Both the position numbers and the translations under genes were made by a program. From positions 980,001 to 1,044,000 of the forward strand of contig CAUJNA010001469.1 of NCBI GenBank assembly GCA_963377175.1: a stretch of 64,000 bases of DNA, in the 5' to 3' direction. How positions within the stretch are numbered: position 1 is the first letter of the stretch; each line of letters opens with the position of its first letter. The DNA is from Effrenium voratum (Eukaryota; Sar; Dinophyceae; Suessiales; Symbiodiniaceae). The notes under the pieces were generated by a model. That model made no database searches and was not told the origin of the DNA. It saw only the letters and a list, made by a program, of their open reading frames with translations. Positions 42,436-54,204 of the stretch are shown here, piece by piece.

Positions 42436-43416
42436 CAAGTGACTAAAGTCTGCTTGTTCAACCATGTCCGAAATTCCGAGTCCAAGAAGCAGTGGATGCG
42501 GGGGCTGGTATGTGTTTCTCTTTGCTCATCGTGTTAGCCAAATGCACAACTGTAAGATGGTCCCAAACGTTGAGCCACGTTCCCGAGGCACAACAGGCCC
42601 TACTCACCATGACGATGGTAAGTTATACAGCGGAAGTCACGCAACCCAATGCTGGTCGACCAAATGGATGAGGCCGATAGCTTTAGACAAGTTGATCTCC
42701 ATGGACCCTGTTTGGGACCGTGACATTGAGTGCTGCTTCTAGTTGGTCTCGTGTAAGAACTGCTTGGCTCTTTAGTCACAACAAGTGCGGCCTAAACTCA
42801 CTTCGTCAGCGGTGTTTGTGCTGCAAAGTACACTTCTTGACCGGATGGGGCATCCCCAAGGCTTAATGCAAAGAAAGGGAAAAAGAGGCAACTGACCACC
42901 CAAAGGCCGCATCGCCACGTCCAGTGGTTTCTGGAACCTTCTGAGATTCCGTGCGTAGCCCGTGTGAAGGATTTTTTTCAGCGCCCAACCCTCCTTTGAC
43001 CCCTTTCCTTTTTGGGCGTCTCCCCTTGTTTGGTTTTCCCTTTTTCCCTTTCATTTCGGGTTTCCCCTTCCTTGCTCAATATTCCCTTTGGTTTATTTCC
43101 TCTTTTTGCTTTCTCCATGTTGCGGGTTCCCCTTTGCTTTGGCTTACCCACTTCCCCAGTCAGCGGTTTGCACACTTTGCTGGAAGATCATTTTGATCAA
43201 CAAAAGTCAAGGGGCCGGCTTTTCCTGACCAATCCACTCAGGAACTGAATCGTGCCATTGTCAACAAGACCCCTTTAGTGAGGGCTGGTAGCAACGGTCA
43301 ATGACTATGGCCCACATCAGCAGTTCTGAGAATGGCACGAACTACCTGCATTGCTAGCTGCAGAACTTCCAGTTGGGTTGTTCATGTGTTTTGTCTAATG
43401 GGAGTCGCCTTGGCAG

Positions 43417-43508
43417 AGGTGCGGCTCAACGAGGCGGGGTCCGTGTACTGCGGAGCGGTGAAGACGTTGAGCAGCTACACACCCTCGATTTCGCAGAGCC
43501 GCGACTGA
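43417..43508 (+). CDS. Exon-like island with LNEAG motif (repeat protein)
   Basis: After TTGGCAG the frame reads EVRLNEAGSVYCGAVKTLSS. The LNEAGxVxC pattern recurs at 49,052-49,142 (FQLNEDGTVWCVA) and pairs with the TYDVYC motif islands at 45.85 and 52.83 kb. Together they look like separate exons of a plus-strand gene for a tandem extracellular (fibronectin-like) repeat protein with very long introns. The frame ends in TGA at 43506-43508, but an exon end before that is more likely. Confidence 0.5.
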
Positions 43509-43509
43509 A

Positions 43510-45850
43510 GGGGGAGGGCGTGTAGGGGGGTGGAGCGGGGGGGGGAAGCAAGGGAGGGAGCAAAGGGGGGGTGAGGAGGGAAGGACTGGAGAGGAAGTGG
43601 GGATGGAAAGAGGGACAGTGCGAAAGTCCTCGACTGAACTATGGTCTTCTCCAAATGTAGATGTTCACTTTAGTATGGAGGCTGTAGTCTGAATATGTTT
43701 TTTTTGTGTACCATAGATGCTTGCTGGGGTCCTATTGAGTTTCGGATTTCCTGTTGATTTTCCAGGAAGTTCCCGGAATCAAATTGGGGCATTTTGCTGC
43801 TTTGGACCAAATCAGGCATATTGCCTCGAAGGGGTTCTTTGGTCTTCATCCAAATCCGTGGCCTCATCCTTTGCCGCTCCTTTTGATTTGCTGGAAGTTC
43901 ATGGCAACCCAGGGCTACTGCCAGACAACCGAGTTGACCTTGTTAACCTTTTGTTTTTTCCTCTTGATGGCCATTTCTACTGGTTCCAAAGGCGATCACC
44001 TTTTGTGTCTGAGTCCAAACGGGGCAACTGAGTTCAAGGCGTTTTCTTTCGAGGGCACACCCTTTTTAATGGCCCCTTTGATTTCCTGATTCCTGGAAAT
44101 GGGAACCCGGGACTACTCAAGCACCCATGCGCTACGGGAAACCACAAGGCGCCCCCATTTTGGAATTTCGGGGATTGAGAACAGGTGGCTTAACCAACCC
44201 TACTCCGATGTCCGAGTTCCCATCTGTTTTCAGACGCTTCGAACACCACTCAGGCAAACCTTACTCGGCGGTTTGGATTGCTGGTTCGGGGATGCCTGTG
44301 TGCATGTTTTCGTGTGCTTTCCAGCGGGAATGATTAGGATGAGACTGTTTGCAGCCCCGTAAAACCCAGCAAAACATCCAAGGGCACATTCTCAATCGAG
44401 CTGAAGATGGGTTTAGTGCCCTTTGATGAGTTGGGCTACACCCTGTTGTACCAAACCCAGCAATCTGCCTTTGGCCTCTGTGTAGTTCCTTTTGGACTAC
44501 ATGATTGAAATCCGGCAACATGTTATGTGCCGCCTAATGCAAGTTTCCTCTTACCATGCCAAACTGGTAGGAAAAAGGGGGTCGAACGGACCACCCTGAT
44601 TCTCTCAAAGTTTGCTTCCTGTGTTTGAGAAGCAAAGGGGTCTCCCCTTGACAGCTCTTTGGGGCGTCACTTTTAAGGGGGTTCCTCTTTTTCACCCAGG
44701 CATGAGACCGGCCTTTCGATGGTCTCCCTGAAGTCATACTGTCGACGGACCAAATCCTGCACCGCCTCTCCCAACTCCACTTTGCCACTGAACAGGCCGC
44801 GCGCCCCGCTTCCCCATTTTATCGTTGTTGGCATTCACAAGAGGTGGTGCAGAATTTTGTCATTCCCACATGTTTGCAACCGAGGGCCCTTAAACTTCCA
44901 GTGTTAAGTGCGAGGGTTTGGTAAAGCATGGCGAAAGCGGTGCAGGATTCCGTCAGCAGTAGGGCGATAGCATCCAACCTCTTTTCTCTGAGCCCTCTTC
45001 CTTCTGGTTTCTTCCATTATTGGGGTCATGATTTGTGCAAACAGGGCGAGGGAGAAGTGATGCGGGGGGATCGTATGACAGTGTGGCCGAGGATGAAGAC
45101 GGGCAGTAGCTTGGATGGTCACGACTCTGCCTCGGTGACAGCGAACGCCTACGCAGCTCGACGGAGCTGACTGGCCAAATGAGCTTCTGGTTCCATTTAC
45201 CAAGGTGCGTTGGTGCATGTGATCGATCCACATGGCCCAGGATATAGGCGAGATCAAATATGGACCAGAATCTGAACATGCTTGTTTGTGTGTACCTCTG
45301 ATTCGGGCCAAGAGCCAAGGGACAAACGGGCAATGGCCAAACAGCGGCTGTGGACATTGACACTCGCATGCAGGGTCTAAAAAACAGGGGAATCTGCAAC
45401 ATGTGGTTCTGCCTTTGGTTCCCCTTGGAAACGAAGCCAGAATGGGAACTCTAGACTGTTGCCACCTGTTGCCAGCAAAGTGGCAGTTTTGTTGTGCTGC
45501 ACCTGGTCCTTCTGTTGAGAAAGGTGTTTGGTTGGTTTTCTTGAGCCGGACTTCAGACCATATGGCATCTCTACCTTTGTTGCCAGGGTCTGCTATGCCT
45601 CACTTGCAAAAAGTGCCAATAGACCTTTTGAGTTGTTGGTTTCCCCTTTTTGGAAACCACAAGATGATCACCCTCAATTTGTGGTCAACTGAAATGCATA
45701 TTCCATGAAGCCATCCAGAGTGCTTCCGGCCAAGCCACTATAGTTGGTACCCAGTAAGACGAGATAAGAAAGCCGAAGGGTTACCTGAATTACCTACTGA
45801 AGTGGCTTGCCTGGAGGCACTGGGAGTGGCGAAACAGGTGAACTTTCCAG
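43510..45850. other. Host non-coding DNA
   Basis: G-rich tract at 43510-43610, then ordinary AT/GC-mixed DNA. The stretch 45060-45170 is open in two frames with GC-rich codons (VAEDEDG; SLDGHDSASVTANAYAARRS) and may be an exon, but I cannot choose the frame. Confidence 0.4.
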
Positions 45851-45925
45851 TCGCGAGGTCAACTTGGCCGTCGGCGTCTTGGAGCCCGCCACGCTCTACG
45901 ATGTGTTCTGTGGGAGCCCCGGTCC
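45851..45925 (+). CDS. Exon-like island with TLYDVFC motif
   Basis: After AACTTTCCAG the frame (phase 1) reads REVNLAVGVLEPATLYDVFC. It matches the island at 52831 (DGLREGTTYDVYCFAED) in motif and spacing. Read as the second half of one repeat unit of the proposed repeat protein. Confidence 0.5.
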
Positions 45926-46620
45926 AGATTCCATGGCCCCTTCCTAGGTGGGATGGATTCGCCTGGTTTCAGTTAGGCGTCTTGTCATTTGTTGCCAACT
46001 ATTTTGCAAAAGGACAGTGCTAACAGCACTAACAGCACTAACATAACAGCACTGTTCTCTTAATGTTTGATCCCAGACCTCCAGTGGTGCCCTTGTCTCC
46101 TTTTTTTTTCCTGGCGGGGGGGTTCCTCTTTAAACATGGAGCTATGGAAATGGTGGTGCTCTTTTTCCCATGGCAGCAGGAGCGCTGGGCAATTGAGCAC
46201 CCAAAGCCAGAGTCTTGGCTAAAAGGCAATCATTCTGCTGCCTTGTTGCACACGGCTATGGCCAGCTGAACAGCCTTGAAACACCACAGTAATTTGAGTG
46301 CTCAGGGTACCAGCTAATTAAAGAGCTTTGAACAGCTGCACTGACGGCTGAGCCGACAAGCCGACTCGCTATACATGGCCTGAATTAGAGGCTGGTGGGC
46401 GGTTCAAACAGCCACACTGGCTCCAAACTCAAAGGTGGCAAGTCGCACACCAACTTTCATGGCATCCAGTTTCGATGATCCTTTCACACATGGAGATTGA
46501 AACCACATCATCAAAGTTTCGGTGCTTTGATTATTTTTCGGGGCATGCAAAAAGAAGAAGCAGTGACATCCTTTCTGAGCACAAAGCGACCCTTGGTCAG
46601 GTTATGCTGAGGATCTCTTT

Positions 46621-46860
46621 GTGAATGGCTTCACCCTGTCGCAGGCAGGGAGTGCAGGGGGTGAGCGAGAGCAGGCGACTAGAGAACTAAAAGGTTGCCT
46701 TGCAGCGTCCTACGGATTCCGGAGGATGGAGGTCCCTTTGATCCATGAAGGGTTTCTTCGGCTATGGCTCCCAGCCACCCTCTTGCGCCTATGCGGAGGG
46801 GGGGGGGGGGTGGGGAGCTACCCAGAAGCTTATCGGAGGTTCATGTGGGAGGAGCTGTAG
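46621..46860 (+). CDS. Weak open frame near 46.7 kb
   Basis: GSAGGEREQATRELKGCLAA is protein-like, but a G12 run (46797-46810) and overlapping frames make a real exon uncertain. No recognised family. Confidence 0.15.
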   Translation: MNGFTLSQAGSAGGEREQATRELKGCLAASYGFRRMEVPLIHEGFLRLWLPATLLRLCGGGGGVGSYPEAYRRFMWEEL

Positions 46861-47377
46861 GGGATGTCCTTCAGCGCAACCAAGCTTGGCTGCTATTTTG
46901 TGGGATCTTTAACTTGTTGGGTCTTGAACGTTCTTCTGGGAGAATGTGCGTTTTATCATTCAGCAGGATTAGGACCTTCTTTGCTGGCATCCTGGCAATG
47001 GCCTTGGCAAGCAACTTCCTTGCCTCCTTGCTTTCTCGAGCAATGTCCAGCAAATCGCCTGGCAGATGCCCCAGTTGTCCGGATTTCGAACAGACCGTCT
47101 TTGTCGGAGGGTTAACCCCACGTTTCAGAGGTCCAATGGAAAGCCAGGGGCGCACAGGCGACGATACAGGCAAACCAAGGAGCGAATGGTGGGCAAATTG
47201 CAGGCTTCAAGACCTAGAAGGTACACGATTTGACCCCTTAGGGAGAGTTTCAGCTAAGGCAGGTGCTTTTTAATAGTTTCAGCTGAGAGCTGGAACTGGC
47301 TCCAAATGCTGGTTGCACCACATGGAGACCCTTTCCCCTGTAGGAAGCCAGCTGAAACCATCATGTCAGAATTAGAA

Positions 47378-47477
47378 TCACTCCCTGATTTCCTGAACTT
47401 TGTACTTTACTGCAAAACCATTTTAGTGGTAAACAAAAGGCTCAGAGTTTTTTTGCCCAATCCACTCACAAGTGAGT
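47378..47477. mobile_element. Family-1 short inverted-repeat element, complete copy
   Basis: TCACTCCCTGATTTCCTGAA on the left, CAATCCACTCACAAGTGAGT on the right, with interior CCATTTTAGTGGTAAACA. Exactly 100 bp. Confidence 0.6.
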
Positions 47478-47561
47478 ACAGGTAAAAATACCTGGCTACC
47501 TGCTATAATTAGTGGCAACTGGAAGGAGAGGGAATCCGTCAGTCGCGCCGCTTTTTTGCAG

Positions 47562-47637
47562 ATTGCGTCCACGAAGAACAGCATTGCCACGGCCAGCGGG
47601 GGCGACTACGTGGCCCCCACCTTCAGCCGCAGCCTCG
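47562..47637 (+). CDS. Exon-like island (repeat protein, unit start)
   Basis: After CTTTTTTGCAG the frame reads IASTKNSIATASGGDYVAPT and then FSRS. The Ser/Thr-rich strand followed by APTF fits the linker and first strand of the same repeat unit as the islands around it. Boundaries uncertain at the 3' side. Confidence 0.4.
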
Positions 47638-47639
47638 TT

Positions 47640-49050
47640 TTGATGTCGCTGGGTTGGGTCTTTCGATGACCACGCGGAAAGTTCAAGTCGTTTGGCATTG
47701 AATGCTTACGAAGAAATGGTGGATATCCCGCTGGTTTCTCTTCAAGCCAGCCTGTAAGGGTGCCCTCAAACTGTTGCTTTGGTCAGGTCTATGGTCCAGT
47801 TGGGAGGGACGTGGGACTCTCTACTGAATCGTCAGCGACGAGGTGCCGGGTTGGTTCACGCCAGAGCGCCCTTGCTTGGGACCCCACCGGGAGAAAGGGC
47901 TGGCGATGTGAGCGGTTTTTGTTTGCTTCGCAGGCGTCATTAAACCAGACCTCCAATGCTGCCCTCTGTTGCCTTTCTGTACGTAGTTTCCCTGAAACTG
48001 GCCCAATCATATATCATCAAAGGCAGCCCCAAACTGGTAGGATAAAGGGAAACCCGCCCAGTTTCTGACTTTCACACCCCCAGTTATCAGTCAAAATAGT
48101 GACCCTACTTGAAATGAACTACCAAAGAGTGGAACGCCATAGGATTGTGCGACTTCATGTTGGCGTGTCAGCTTCTGGCGCCAGGCCTCTGCCCGCATAT
48201 GGGCCGCAGATTGGCTGTCTGACAGGTTGGAAGGAGATACTTGAGAACAGGCTGATGGTGGGTCATAAGCAAAGGACGGTACCGGGGTCTCCTCCATAAA
48301 TTTTGTTATTTTAGGGTAGACAAACAATAGGAATCAGAAGCAGTCAATTGTATTTTGGGGGGACATGCTGTTGCTCGGTCAACCAAAAGGGCGGTAGTCC
48401 ATCATATTGCAAGTTAACCAACAGAGTGTAGCGCAACATAGGGAGCAACCTCAGTTCCCCATGCAGGGGTTTCCACTACACAGCCTGTGTGTGGACACGC
48501 GCGCCCTTTTGAGGGTACCTTTTTTGGGATTGGCTTAAAGGGCAACCAAAAGGAGACTAATTATTTTGAGGGGTGCCCTTATTTTGGACACTGGAATTTC
48601 AGAATGGGGGCTTTTCATGCTTGAGTTCCAGTTTTTTTGTTTTTAATCAACAACCAAACCCTCCAACTTTTGAGCTGTGATTTGGTGTCTTCGTTCATAC
48701 TTTTAGGCTTCAGAGCGTTTCAGTTTCAAATGACGAGTCTACATGCCAGACAAGTCCACAGGATCCATTCAGGCTTCAATCCCAGCTACTCCTCCCTTTT
48801 GGCCACTCCCTCGAGTTGCACCGAAGCAAGGATCCGAGCCAAGGGCCCATTTGAGCTATCGAGGCTTCTCAACTATCAGTGTTTGGCGGCCACAAAATTG
48901 CCGTTGGGCGATTGTCAGTTGGGGGAGGACTGGGGGCCACCCAAATATTCCATAAATCAGGGTCACGAACCAATGTCCCATGTCCTCCTGCGGAAAGGAT
49001 GACTTTTGCCAGCTTTTCGCTTTTCGTTCGGTCGAGGCTGGGTTTTGCCG
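47640..49050. other. Host non-coding DNA with a family-2 element
   Basis: A family-2 element with ends near 48497 and 48600 (GAGGGTACC, ACCAAAAGGAG, GGGGTGCCC). The remaining frames are short or duplicated on the other strand. No gene called. Confidence 0.4.
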
Positions 49051-49142
49051 ACCAGCGTGTCCGAAAGCAACGCTGTGACGGTGTACTTCCAGCTGAACGA
49101 GGATGGCACTGTCTGGTGTGTGGCCAAGGAAGACGCAGGACG
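49051..49142 (+). CDS. Exon-like island with LNEDGTVWC motif
   Basis: The frame reads TSVSESNAVTVYFQLNEDGT then VWCVAKEDAGR. It is the best-preserved copy of the LNEAG-type motif and shows the strand pattern of a small extracellular repeat. A GT or GA donor would lie near 49143. Confidence 0.55.
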
Positions 49143-49144
49143 TG

Positions 49145-52100
49145 ACCAGTCCAGGGTTTCGGGCAGAGTTGTCCGTTTGAGACTACATCAGTTGTAAATT
49201 AGTCAAAATAGGGGGACCCAATAAATGGAAGGAGGTCTTCCTTTTGGTCTCCGTTCAAACGCAGGTGAAAAGGGTGCCCCGTAAAAAAACGGGAAACACA
49301 CATGTCGATTGCTCCCCAAACTTGTGCGAGAACTCTGGCTGAGGGCTCAGAGGTGCATTTTATTCGACAGCCTTCTTCTGGCCCAGCGATCGGGCACAAG
49401 CCCATTGGCAGTGTGGGCCTGAAAAGGCGCCTTTCTGAGGTGCAAGCTCTTCCCATGGACATCCAAACCCCTGCAACGAAGGGTTGATGCCTTCCGGGTG
49501 GGTCAACATTATCCCGCCCAGGGAAACAGAAGCTGCAGACTTTTGCAGGAGAATTGCACGCGATCTGAGTGGCGCGATGTTTGTTCATTCAGGCTATTAT
49601 GCTTGGCTTATGGGGAGATTCTGGTGATTGTTCATTAGTGTTCGCCAATTGGGTGTGTCCTTTTCTTGAGAGTACCTCTTTTTGAGTGGTTTGCAAGGGA
49701 AAAAGAAGGAGGCCGACTATTTTTTGGATCCCCGAATCACCCCTAAATTCATCATCCAGTGCACGAATTTGGGTTCCCACTACTGGCCTGGCTGTTGTTT
49801 CTGGATTCTGCTCACTTCCAGTGCAGGCTTTGTTTGTATGAAGTTGCTCTTTGCCAAGGGAATCACCTCCCAAGAAACATGGAATCTGAGAGGTTCCTGG
49901 ACAACCATTTTCCTGGGGCCTGGCGGCTCCATGTTGGAAGGGCATGGTGGGTGGGCATTCTACTCGCGCCTGAGTGACCTTGTCCCAAGGGACCCGCTCC
50001 CCGGCAAACAAACGGTTTGTTCCTTAAAGGAACCAAACATATACTTAACCCTAGGAGGGGGGGGCACAGTTTCGAGGTCCCAGCCGTGGAAAAGAAAGAT
50101 AGGACTGGGCACTACGACGCCCACCTCAGGGGAGATTCTCCTGAACTCGAAGCTTCGCTGCTACTCTCCCATTTGGGCCACAATCAAAACCCGGGTAGAT
50201 GAAGGTTATTAGGGGATACTCCCCACCATAAATGGGTGAAGCCGCCTTTACGTCTTTCTGGGTAGACCCTGTTAATGCTAGTTTTTGAGTGTCACTGTTT
50301 GCGCTTTGGAAACTAAGGGACCTGCTTGAACATCAGCTTCCCAGATTCATGCATTGTTTTCTTTAACACGCATCATGTGAACAGAAGCTGGCTGCCCTTA
50401 AGGCCAGCGTGTCCCTCCTGAGTGCAGTGCGGCACAATCGATTCTCACCCACTTAAGGGTTCTTAGATGATCCATCAGAACACTATCCCTACCCCACTAA
50501 AAAACAAGAGGTGGTGTCCTTTTTGTCTGGTGGAAAAGGCGCTGCTTCACATAGCCGAATGCGCTTGAGGAGCTCTGAACAAAAATTGTATTGCTCCATC
50601 GCCATGATAGAGAAACCAGTCTGTCTACCCAGAAAAGCTTAAACCAATAGAAAGATACACATCTTCCATGAAAACAAGCAGCTACTGTATACCACATGGC
50701 GTTCCATGCTGGGCTCATTCAAGTGATCCTGAGAATTATCCTCAGGGTGAAACGGTTTCAAAGCTTCTCCGGAGTAATTTGGAAGGCCCAACATGCAACT
50801 TTAAGGGGCCCAACATGTAAATGGTGCAATGGTTCCAAAACCTGAAACTTGCGGATTAGATCCCCAAGTGAAGGCTGTTGCTCGCACCTTCAGACAGATC
50901 CAACCGAACAAACCTAATACTTCGATTTGCTTAAGTCCCCTGGGCAAGCAACATGGGTGTGTCTTTTTGGAATTGGCGGGTTGGTTTACGAAGGACACCA
51001 AAAAGAAGCCAATAGCGTTTGTTGGGTCCCCTAATTTGAACAACACACACATCTGAAGCACACACTCTATTCTGAAGCAAATGAGTCCCCTTTTGGTGGA
51101 TTTAATCATCACTGTTTGAGCCCATTTAGAGTGAGTTTCCTTTAAGCGGCCCTCGTCGGACCTGGAAATAACAGCTAAAAGAAAGAAGACGAGAGTTATT
51201 GCTCATTGAATCGCCCCATTGGGGTTTGAGAATCGGCCCATTGAGGGGGGGTTGACAACCATAGGATGAACAGTCGCAATTGACGAGCAACCCTTTTTTA
51301 CGGTTGGTTTAAAGGAAACTGAAGGACACCCCTCATTTGGGTCCAAAGGCCGGGTTGAGGTTCCTTTTGGGTGCCTTTTCCGGGTCTCTTGTTGGGGCCT
51401 TGACGATGTGGACCCAGGAACGTGGATTCCTGGGGCACCCAAACCGTGGAAGCCGCCTTGAGCTATAAGGCGCGGATCCCACGACTTTGAATGGATCGAC
51501 CTTTCAACCAGCCAATTTCAACTGACCAGCATACCAGCTAAAGGGAACAATTTTGTTCAGGCTCCCGTGTGGGTGCGTGGGTGTTTTTGGCGTTGGGGCC
51601 CTTTTTCAGGTTGGGTCAAAGGGAAGCCAAGTGAAAGGCTGAAGCCATTTCGGGGGTCCGAGTCCCATTTTGAGACACCGAGATTTGAAGCTTAAAACCT
51701 TCAACCAGCAAACTAAGCAAGAAATCAAAAGCTTACCACGTCAACTGCAACCAGGTTTTAGTGAGTCAAGTGTGTTGTCCAAATTGTATTATTTCCAACT
51801 AAACAACTAAGCAACAAACAGGTACATTTTAGTTCCAGCGGTCCTAAGTGGTCCCAAAATCCCAGTAACGTGGCTGGCTGGAGCCCTCAAATTTGCAAAA
51901 TGGGTCTGTCTTTTCGTCTGAGGGTGTGCTGCCTAGGGAAGCCATTTCTATTTATTTGACACATGGAGCGTTGGGCCAGGAGACAAGTCTTCACGTTCAA
52001 AAAACAGAATTGCTAGAGGAAACGCGCTTGCAGGATCTTCCAGGATTCTCTTTCAGGGTGTTGTTCTTGGAACTCGCATTGAACACTTGGGTGTGTCTCA

Positions 52101-52830
52101 AAATAGGACCCGTTTCCAAAAGTGTTCGAGTTTTCGGCTCTCCGAAATTCATGTTTGCGGGGTGCAATTCCTTTGATACAAAGATTTTAGGGCCAATTTC
52201 TGCACGGGACAATTCACATGTTCAAGTCGGGATGGCATACCAGATTTTCCGCTTTGTTTCAATCGGAGATACTTTTTGGCACATGATTCTCCGAAGACCC
52301 TGATTCACAGAGGAGTCTCCTGTTGGGGGCAGCCCCTTGTGGGGTTCCAGATCCGTGAGCAGTTATCCATTTGGCAGAAAAGCCCAGGGGGTCGGTGCTC
52401 GCGAATTGGAGTGTTTGAGGGAGAACCCAAATGTCTGTTGGTTTTACATGGTTTGCGCCATGTATGCAAACAGAAGCCCTTTGTGGTTAGTGAGGATTGC
52501 ACCCGCCGGTTTCAAGCAGTTTGTCGGGGTCCTTCAGGTTGTTGATGATATGCAGCAATGATAGTGCGTTCGCCCGGCTTCATTTCGACTGGCCGAAAGC
52601 CAAGAGCCCTGCAACAAACGTGGTTTAAGCATGATTCACGTTGCTTCCAGTTGCCAGGTGAGTTCGCAAGTCGACATCTGGTTGCATCTTTCAGCTTGCC
52701 TTTGACTAAAATTGTGGTTGAACATACTATGTTTAAGTCTACGCTTGGGGTTGAACGTGGACCAAGGTACCCTTTTCAGGCTTCCCTATTAGCTGTTGAC
52801 GGAAGTGTATGGCCAACGAGTTCAATCCAG
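49145..52830. other. Host non-coding DNA with family-2 elements
   Basis: Family-2 elements or pieces near 49649-49745, 50945-51055 and 51290-51400, each with GTGTGTC or GTGTCC ends and the GGTTTxAAAGGxAAC core. No supportable gene; open frames are short or overlapping. Confidence 0.45.
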
Positions 52831-52902
52831 GCATCCATCAAGCTGGACGGGCTCAGGGAGGGAACGACCTACGACGTCTACTGCTTCGCCGAGGACCGGA
52901 TG
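52831..52902 (+). CDS. Exon-like island with TTYDVYC motif
   Basis: After TTCAATCCAG the frame reads ASIKLDGLREGTTYDVYCFA then EDRM. This is the classic end of a fibronectin-like unit (Leu, then Gly-Thr-x-Tyr-x-Val, then Cys). It matches the 45,851 island. Confidence 0.55.
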
Positions 52903-53343
52903 TAGGATGTGGGAAATGGAGGTCGTTTCTTCTTGGAGATGGTTGAATATTCTGGGGGTGAGTCGCATTTACCGTAATCTGCCATTTTGTGCGGTTGGAT
53001 CTGGGATGTGGCTGGTTCCCAACAAGCAGATCAGCCCAGAAGATGCGAAACAGGCTGGGAATGCCCCGCGAACCCTCCGGAACCCCACGTAGCCCAAAGC
53101 AGTTTCGAACCATCTCAGAGCCAAGTGGGCTTGATGATAGGCTGGTGAATGCATCTAATCCGCTTGGCTTCATCCTTTGTTGGTTTTAGCTTGGTGAGCT
53201 ATGATTGACCAAGGTCTTCCATTCGCGTTTCAGACTAAGTTCTTTGTTTTCCCCTGTCGGTCTTAAAGGGCATCTACGACTTCCTATTTCCAGTGGCCTT
53301 AAGCAAACGGAGGCCCAAGGCCGTCCAATCCCTTTGAAAATTG

Positions 53344-53416
53344 AAACGCTTGAAGAGGACACCGCTGGGAATTTCCTGGACGGCACGCCGGCCTACGCGG
53401 CAGATCCAGGCATGGG
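53344..53416 (+). CDS. Possible exon following the TYDVYC island
   Basis: The frame reads ETLEEDTAGNFLDGTPAYAA then DPGMGK, ending at a T15 run. It could be the linker after a repeat unit. Boundaries are not clear. Confidence 0.3.
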
Positions 53417-53419
53417 GAA

Positions 53420-53605
53420 GATTTTTTTTTTTTTTTTCGGGGGGAGTGTTGGTTGGGAAAGTGTTGGTTGGGGAAGTGTTGGTAGGGAGTGTTGGCTTGG
53501 GGGGGGAGTGTTGGAGTGTTGGAGTGTTGGAGTGCTGGAGTGTTGGTTGGTTGGTTGGTTGGTTGGTCGGTCGGTCGGTTGGTTGGTTGGTTGGTTGCCT
53601 CCCTC
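53420..53605. repeat. GTGTTGG / TTGG minisatellite and T15 homopolymer
   Basis: A T15 run is followed by GGGAGTGTTGGTTGGGAA-type units of 15-20 bp, then GAGTGTTG units of 8-9 bp, then (TTGG)n with some TCGG. It produces repetitive open frames on both strands that are not genes. Confidence 0.85.
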
Positions 53606-53648
53606 CAATCATGGAGGTGGGCATGAGGCTTCCCCAAAAGGAAAGTAG

Positions 53649-54063
53649 TCTTCAAAGCACCCTGCTGTCAGCCTGTGAACCTCCAGTTGGGAACCCTCCT
53701 TCCTGACAGCCTTCGAGCCTGTCTAGTGGGAAACAAGCTAATACCACGCTGATCCCTGTTAAAGTTACGCAGGGCCCACTTTAGTATTTTGGAGCTGATT
53801 TTGTACCTGGGCCAGCCAGCACGAAGCGATCAAAGCACCACAAGCTGGTCGGCTTTGGGGCCGGACCAGCTCCAGCCTGCAACCAGCCGTGGATAGATCA
53901 GTACTTCGTGCCCGGAAAATATCTTGCTTTCTGGTCGGAACTCTTCCAGTGTGATGCCTTCCCGGCCTTGTGTTCTCCGTGGGGCCAAGTCTCTACCCCT
54001 AGACAAGCAAAAGGGAGCAACCCGGAGGGTGTGAGGCTTGCCTGAATCTAATGCATGGCTCAT
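53649..54063 (-). pseudogene. Unidentified minus-strand protein fragment with an in-frame TGA
   Basis: From 54063 the frame reads RRTQGREGITLEEFRPESKI then SGHEVLIYPRLVAGWSW to a TGA near 53830, and continues in the same frame as RAGWPRYKISSKILKWALRN then ISLFPTRQARRLSG to another TGA. Composition is protein-like on both sides of the stop. I do not recognise it. It may be an old transposon or viral gene remnant in the host DNA. Confidence 0.35.
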
Positions 54064-54100
54064 GTATTATGCACGGGAACTGAGCCACGGTCAATATTTA

Positions 54101-54202
54101 GGGTGTCTTTTTTTGAGGGTACCCCTTTCTTGTGGTTTTTCTTTTGGCAACTAAAAGGAAAATCACCATTCTCGGGGGTCCCCTTAAAAAAGAGACGCAC
54201 CC
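54101..54202. mobile_element. Family-2 short inverted-repeat element, complete copy
   Basis: GGGTGTCTTTTTTTGAGGGT on the left and CCTTAAAAAAGAGACGCACC on the right are inverted, with GGCAACTAAAAGGAAAA inside. About 102 bp. Confidence 0.6.
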
Positions 54203-54204
54203 AC

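Larger units (their letters stand above)
36770..43415. other. Host non-coding DNA with repeats
   Basis: No gene supported. It includes right ends of family-1 elements near 37668, 40785 and 43220, an inverted family-1 copy at 42369-42435, a CA/GT microsatellite at 40699-40720 and 39880-39900, the ACCGGTTTCTAG minisatellite (41995-42250) and a G-rich tract near 37120-37150. A GC-rich, arginine-coding stretch at 40570-40680 is open on both strands and was not called. Confidence 0.5.

Noticed and set aside
53274..53655. Several PTNQ- or VGW-repeat open frames
   Set aside because: Produced by the TTGG minisatellite in all frames; not genes.
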